Source of the DNA: Spongospora subterranea f. sp. subterranea
Lineage: Eukaryota > Endomyxa: Phytomyxea > Phytomyxea > Plasmodiophorida
DNA length: 64,000 bases
Assembly: GCA_049724395.1 (NCBI GenBank)
Contig: JAUGWO010000128.1
Location: 124,001 to 188,000 of the forward strand
Direction of reading: 5' to 3'
Of this stretch, positions 58,861 through 64,000 are shown in pieces. Each line of letters opens with the position of its first letter. The first letter of the stretch is position 1. Made by a program: the position numbers and the translations under genes. The notes under the pieces were generated by a model. It was not told the origin of the DNA, did no database searches, and was given only the letters and a program-made list of their open reading frames with translations.

Positions 58861-61326
58861 TCTGTGACGACCTGTGTAACCGTATCAAGGAGGAGGAGGA
58901 GAAGGGGGTTATCATGACGACCTGTGTAACCGTATCAAGGAGGAGGAGGAGAAGGGGTTATCATGACGACCCTGTGTAACCGTATCAAGGATGAGGAGGA
59001 GAAGGGGTTATCATGACGACCTGTGTAACCGTATCAAGGAGGAGGAGGAGAAGGGGGATGACGACCTGTGTAACCGTTATCATGACGACCTGTGTAACCG
59101 TCAAGGAGGAGGAGGAGAAGAAGATCAATGACGACCTGTGTAACCGTATCAAGGAGGAGGAGGAGAAGGGGGTTACAATGACGACCTGTGTAACCGTATC
59201 AAGGAGGAGGAGGAGAAGGGGGTTATCATGACGACCTGTGTAACCGTATCAAGGAGGAGGAGGAGAAGGGGGTTATCATGACGACCTGTGTAACCGTATC
59301 AAGGAGGAGGAGGAGAAGGGGTTATCATGACGACCTGTGTAACCGTATCAAGGAGGAGGAGGAGAAGGGGTTATCATGACGACCTGTGTAACCGTATCAA
59401 GGAGGAGGAGGAGAAGGGGTTATCATGACGATCATGACGAGGAGGAGGAGGAGAAGGGGTTATCATGACGACCTGTGTAACCGTATCAAGGAGGAGGAGG
59501 AGAAGGGGTTAATCATGACGACCTGTGTAACCGTATCAAGGAGGAGGAGGAGAAGGGGTTATCATGACGACCTGTGTAACCGTATCAAGGAGGAGGAGGA
59601 GAAGGGGTTATCATGACGACCTGTGTAACCGTATCAAGGAGGAGGAGGAGAAGGGGTTATCATGACGACCTGTGTAACCGTATCAAGGAGGAGGAGGAGA
59701 AGGGGTTCATGACGACCTGTGTAACCGTATCAAGGAGGAGGAGGAGAAGGGGTTATCATGACGACCTGTGTAACCGTATCAAGGAGGAGGAGGAGAAGGG
59801 GTTATCATGACGACCTGTGTAACCGTATCAAGGAGGAGGAGGAGAAGGGGGTTATCATGACGACCTGTGTAACCGTATCAAGGAGGAGGAGGAGAAGGGG
59901 ATGACGACCTGTGTAACCGTATCAAGGAGGAGGAGGAGAAGGGGGTTACAATGACGACCTGTGTAACCGTATCAAGGAGGAGGAGGAGAAGGGGGTTATC
60001 ATGACGACCTGTGTAACCGTATCATGACGACCTGTGTAACCGTATCAAGGAGGAGGAGGAGAAGGGGGTTACAATGACGACCTGTGTAACCGTATCAAGG
60101 AGGAGGAGGAGAATGACGACCTGTGTAACCGTATCAAGGAGGAGGAGGAGAAGGGGGTTATCATGACGACCTGTGGTTATCATGACGACCTGTGTAACCG
60201 TATCAAGGAGGAGGAGGAGAAGGGGTTATCATGACGACCTGTGTAACCGTATCAAGGAGGAGGAGGAGAAGGGGTTATCATGACGACCTGTGTAACCGTA
60301 TCAAGGAGGAGGAGGAGAAGGGGTTATCATGACGACCTGTGTAACCGTATCAAGGAGGAGGAGGAGAAGGGGTTATCATGACGACCTGTGTAACCGTATC
60401 AAGGAGGAGGAGAGGGGTTATCATGACGGGTTATCAAGGAGGAGGAGGAGAAGGGGGTTATCATGACGACCTGTGTAACCGTATCAAGGAGGAGGAGGAG
60501 AAGGGGGTTACAATGACGACCTGTGTAACCGTATCAAGGAGGAGGAGGAGAAGGGGGTTACAATGACGACCTGTGTAACCGTATCAAGGAGGAGGAGGAG
60601 AAGGGGGTTATCATGACGACCTGTGTAACCGTATCAAGGAGGAGGAGGAGAAGGGGGTTATCATGACGACCTGTGTAACCGTATCAAGGAGGAGGAGGAG
60701 AAGAGGGTTATCATGACGACCTGTGTAACCGTATCAAGGAGGAGGAGGAGAAGGGGGTTACAATGACGACCTGTGTAACCGTATCAAGGAGGAGGAGGAG
60801 AATGGGGTTATCATGACGACCTGTGTAACCGTATCAAGGAGGAGGAGGAGAAGGGGGTTATCATGACGACCTGTGTAACCGTATCAAGGAGGAGGAGGAG
60901 AAGGGGTTATCATGACGACCTGTGTAACCGTCAATGACGACCTGTGTAACCGTATCAAGGAGGAGGAGAAGGGGGTTATCATGACGACCTGTGTAACCGT
61001 ATCAAGGAGGAGGAGGAGAAGGGGGTTATCATGACGACCTGTGTAACCGTATCAAGGAGGAGGAGGAGAAGGGGTTATCATGACGACCTGTGTAACCGTA
61101 TCAAGGATGAGGAGGAGAAGGGGTTATCATGACGACCTGTGTAACCGTATCAAGGAGGAGGAGGAGAAGGGGTTATCATGACGACCTGTGTAACCGTATC
61201 AAGGAGGAGGAGGAGAAGGGGTTATCATGACGACCTGTGTAACCGTATCAAGGAGGAGGAGGAGAAGGGATTATCATGACGACCTGTGTAACCGTATCAA
61301 GAGGGAGGAGGAGAAGGGGGTTATTT
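58861..61326. repeat. 2.5-kb G-rich minisatellite, about 50 copies of a 49/50-bp unit
   Basis: The unit on the plus strand is ATGACGACCTGTGTAACCGT, then ATCAAGGAGGAGGAGGAGAA, then GGGGTTATC. Variants have five Gs, TTACA for TTATC, an internal truncation (for example 59423-59445, 60110, 60170, 60410, 60930) or A-to-T changes in the purine run (58991, 61108). The purine run on the plus strand, C/T on the minus, is in every complete unit. The unit length is not a multiple of three and contains TAA and TGA, so no long protein is encoded. The left edge runs into unique sequence as GATCTCTGTGACGACCTG. Confidence 0.97.
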
Positions 61327-61584
61327 ATGACGACCACATGGCGGCACACCAATTCGCCCCATCTCATTCATATCCCAGCATATCTAACAGCTGCTTTTAG
61401 TAACATACCCTTTTTATAATATTATCTCATTGGGCTTCATGACAGTTCACACTACACCAAATAATTGATTATATTCCACATACTGAAATAGATGATAGTA
61501 TGCAAAAGATTCGTTTTATTTTACAAATTCAACGGTCAATACTTGTCGAAGGAATTTCTTGCGTATTATCCATAAAACAGTTTA

Positions 61585-63058
61585 TTACTCTTGAATAAAT
61601 GGGGCGAAATCATAGTGTTCAAGTTGAGATGCGCACGATATAGCATTTCTCCATACTGTGCCTGAGTTAGGTGTAAAGTGAGTACCCCATAGCTTGAGGC
61701 TGATAATCGTCGAACTACAAGGCGGTGAGAAAATCTTGGCCAGTGCTAAGTGGGTTAGCTCTCCAATACTAGTATAGCTCATATCTAACCTGGCCATAAA
61801 TATCAGCCTGGGCCAGTTCAATCGCATCAGCTGGTTACCTCTCCAGTGTCACATTGCTCTGTAAGGCCAAGGCAATGGCCTGCCCTCCCAGATCGGTAAG
61901 GCGATTACCAGCCAGACCCAGCTCTTTGAGATGGCACCGACCACCACCCAGGTATTGGGCGATCAGCGTCGCGCCTCCAGGGCCAATCTCGTTGCTGATG
62001 AGAAGGGACGCTTAAGAACCGCCTCAAGGTTTGATATGATACTAACCATCTAAGCTCTAGAGACGTCAACGAGGTATTTTTTGAGAGCCCCTGCAGAACC
62101 CAGTCGATTCCTTGATCCCGGATCCGGTGCTTTGAGATGTCCAGGAGACGGAGGGACTTGTTCAGGGTAAGCATGGTGGATATATGTCTCGACGGCTCAT
62201 CGTCGATCGTCGTGATCCTTGGATTTCCAATACGCAACATCTTTTGGCCCATCTCAGTGCGATCTTAAGAGAAAAGTTGGATGCCAGGGCTAACCTCAAC
62301 GCTTGTGTTGCTCTGAAGTGCTCTGAGTATCTGTATGAGTGCGTTGATTCCCATATCAGTATTGCCCCAATCAACATCCCTAAGAGCACAAGAGGGCCTG
62401 GATAGGGTTTTAGCTAGGCCAGCCATCCCTAGATCAGATCAGCACAATTCGATTGGCATTCTGGCCTCATCACAGACCAGCATCGCCTATTGGATTCCCA
62501 TTCAAGTTGAGCTGAGTTATTGTCCTTTGTCCTTCCAGAGCATGTGCCAGTGCTAATCCTCCCACATCCTCTATATCGTTTGATCTCAGGTTCAGAAGAG
62601 CTAGTGTTTGTGTACTCTACGACAATATTCAACATTCTTCTATGATTACGATGAGTATTGAACCTTCAACATAACCCCAAGTGCTTTAGCACCATTGTTC
62701 TTGATGGCATTAACACTTAGGTCAATAGAGTTGATTGGGGCATCAGGGAAAGTTGCTAATGATTCAGATAGTGAAAACACATCATCATCGGATATCTTTT
62801 GATCGGTCAGTAAAGATGACCCATTCAAGCTTAGATCTAGCTGGGCAATCCTGGCGTAAAATCGGGTATTGTTCAGAATACTACTGCAATTGTGAACAGT
62901 ACAAACCCTGACTGTATCGCATCTTGAATCCGCCTCAGAATCAACGGATGAGGATCGTCCCCAAACTGATCGCATTTGACCCTATACTGTTCAAGGAAAT
63001 ACTCAAGAGCCCCATCTTCTCCAGCAATCCTCATTCTGATCATGTTAGTGGCAGCCAT
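61585..63058 (-). CDS. Leucine-rich-repeat protein of the ribonuclease-inhibitor type
   Basis: On the minus strand the start at 63058 gives MAATNMIRMRIAGEDGALEY. A 56-bp intron (about 62851-62906) joins IQSG to IAQLDLSLNGSS. RI-type repeats follow: INSIDLSVNAIKNNGAKALG, then after a 47-bp intron LALLNLRSNDIEDVGGLALA and ITQLNLNGNPIGDAGL. Further on are LRLLDISKHRIRDQGIDWVL, TSLTSLEL and a plus-strand-readable group near 61880-61980 (AGNRLTDLGG-type). The C-terminal exon has LDMSYTSIGELTHLALA and SLKLWGTHFTPN and stops at 61585. The period is about 28 residues, L..L.L..N.I...G. No NACHT or RING domain was seen, and no signal peptide, so a cytosolic or flagellar scaffold is possible. Several exon edges (62000-62450) are uncertain. 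Confidence 0.75.
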
Positions 63059-64000
63059 ATTTTTAACGCGAACTAGATTATATGACCTGATCTACTGCTG
63101 TTGGGTACGGTTGTGCTCACCCCAACAAAGTATCTCCAAGTCAATAGCTATCGCCTGACACATCCTTCAAATCTCAAATTTCTTCTTCCAATTGCTTCGA
63201 CATCTTGTCTATGAATATAACATTTGATTTATTGCCTGTGCATCTAACCAGTCGGACTTTTGAATCAGAAGGGGTTACAACAAACACTAGATTCCAATGT
63301 GCTCGACACGGTCGCAATGATCCGAATCTCAAGCTGGAAAGTTGGCTAATATTGCATAGGTGGTCAGGCTCAGACATAACAAGGAACGCAACAGGTAGTC
63401 ACTAAGACAATATGAACCACCCTGCAATAATGTACGCCTCTGATTGCTTTTCGAACAATTCGTTTTTCGAAGTCATCATCAACATGACATCACCAAAACA
63501 TGTCAACGACGTTTAAAGCCAGATTGCTACGACCCCGCTGCTGTTGACAAATATGCCAGGACAATTAACTGCCTGGCTGAGGAATGCCGATACTGAGAGA
63601 AACCGTTGAAGTATCTGAAGTTATTTCAAATTTCAAATGTAACATCACCAATGGTCGAAGACGATGAATTTGCGAAAGGTCGTCGCGACTACAGCCGATA
63701 CGCTGGGGCAGAAAGAATTATGGTCATGGGGATATCGCTTTACCGTTGCCACGAAATACTCGTTTAAAGGTCCCGCTTGGAGCAATCGACTCAATCACCC
63801 TCAATGTTTTCCATAGTCAGTACTTGGTGTTGGGTCCTTTGGCCAGCAGCTGTGCTGGACCAATCTAATTTGAGAATACTGAACTGTAGCCTGAGCCACT
63901 GTCAAAGGTGTCTACCGTATCACCAAATGTACAGTCACGACCGAGCGTATTTGAAAACAGGCCAATATTTCGGGCGAACTCCAGTAGTCGATCAGAGCTC
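63059..64000. other. Right-edge spacer, no gene recognised
   Basis: It should carry the promoter of the LRR gene at its left side. Short frames exist (for example a 44-residue minus frame at the very edge, near 63866-64000) but nothing is recognisable. A gene running off the right edge cannot be excluded. Confidence 0.35.

Noticed and set aside
58861-61326. Plus-strand frames reading MTTCVTVSRRRRRRG and DDLCNRIKEEEEKG
   Set aside because: The unit is 49 or 50 bp with stops in each frame, so frames change at every unit; they are by-products of the minisatellite, not genes.
58861-61326. CRISPR-like array
   Set aside because: There are no variable spacers between repeats and the genome is eukaryotic.
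62851-62906. A 23-bp ultra-short intron in the LRR gene
   Set aside because: A normal 56-bp GT-AG intron ending CGCCAG joins the frames equally well and fits the other introns.

Overview
The window is eukaryotic nuclear DNA: protein-coding genes on both strands, broken by many short GT-AG introns (mostly about 40-70 bp, a few 150-330 bp), with tandem repeats and low-complexity spacers between them. The gene set points to an early-branching, flagellated opisthokont, most likely a zoosporic (chytrid-like) fungus or a close relative. It has an axonemal dynein heavy chain, so a motile flagellum is implied. It has an ABCB exporter with the fungal-type GAGEVTTR motif. It also has families better known from animals: a FET-type RRM/RanBP2-zinc-finger protein, a quasi-RRM protein of the hnRNP H/F-ESRP type and a PDCD4-like MA3 protein. 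The taxonomic placement is inference.

Layout. 1-403 is most of a long imperfect palindrome cut by the window edge. 1555-6622 is a full ABCB exporter, followed by a LEA_2-like membrane protein (7137-7772). 8-18 kb holds surface or secreted-type proteins with tandem repeats (8073-9121, 10032-11306, 16872-17782), a non-coding minisatellite (9400-9822) and a NASP-type histone chaperone (14319-16651). 19-25 kb holds a short glucosidase II beta-like membrane protein, a peptide:N-glycanase, an unidentified spliced gene and a Ty3/Gypsy fossil. 25.7-30.5 kb holds a convergent pair, Misato/DML1 and a PDCD4-like protein. 33-35.3 kb holds the FET-like gene and an unidentified spliced gene. 36.5 kb holds a foldback element. 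37.5-42.9 kb holds a NDUFA9-like complex I subunit, a peroxisomal-type carrier, and, divergent from the carrier, the four-qRRM gene. 43.1-58.8 kb is one very large gene for a DNAH10-type inner-arm dynein heavy chain. Immediately upstream of its start lies a 2.5 kb, roughly 50-copy G-rich minisatellite (58861-61326), followed by a leucine-rich-repeat gene (61585-63058).

Functionally the genes are mostly unlinked housekeeping functions: export, histone supply, ER quality control, mitochondrial and peroxisomal metabolism, translation control, splicing and flagellar motility. No operon-like logic is expected. I found no CRISPR array, prophage or biosynthetic cluster. The most interesting items are the G-rich array at the dynein promoter, an apparent one-base frame break inside an otherwise excellent dynein gene, the foldback elements, and two spliced genes I could not name. 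Exon boundaries were inferred by eye from reading frame, family similarity and GT/AG sites.
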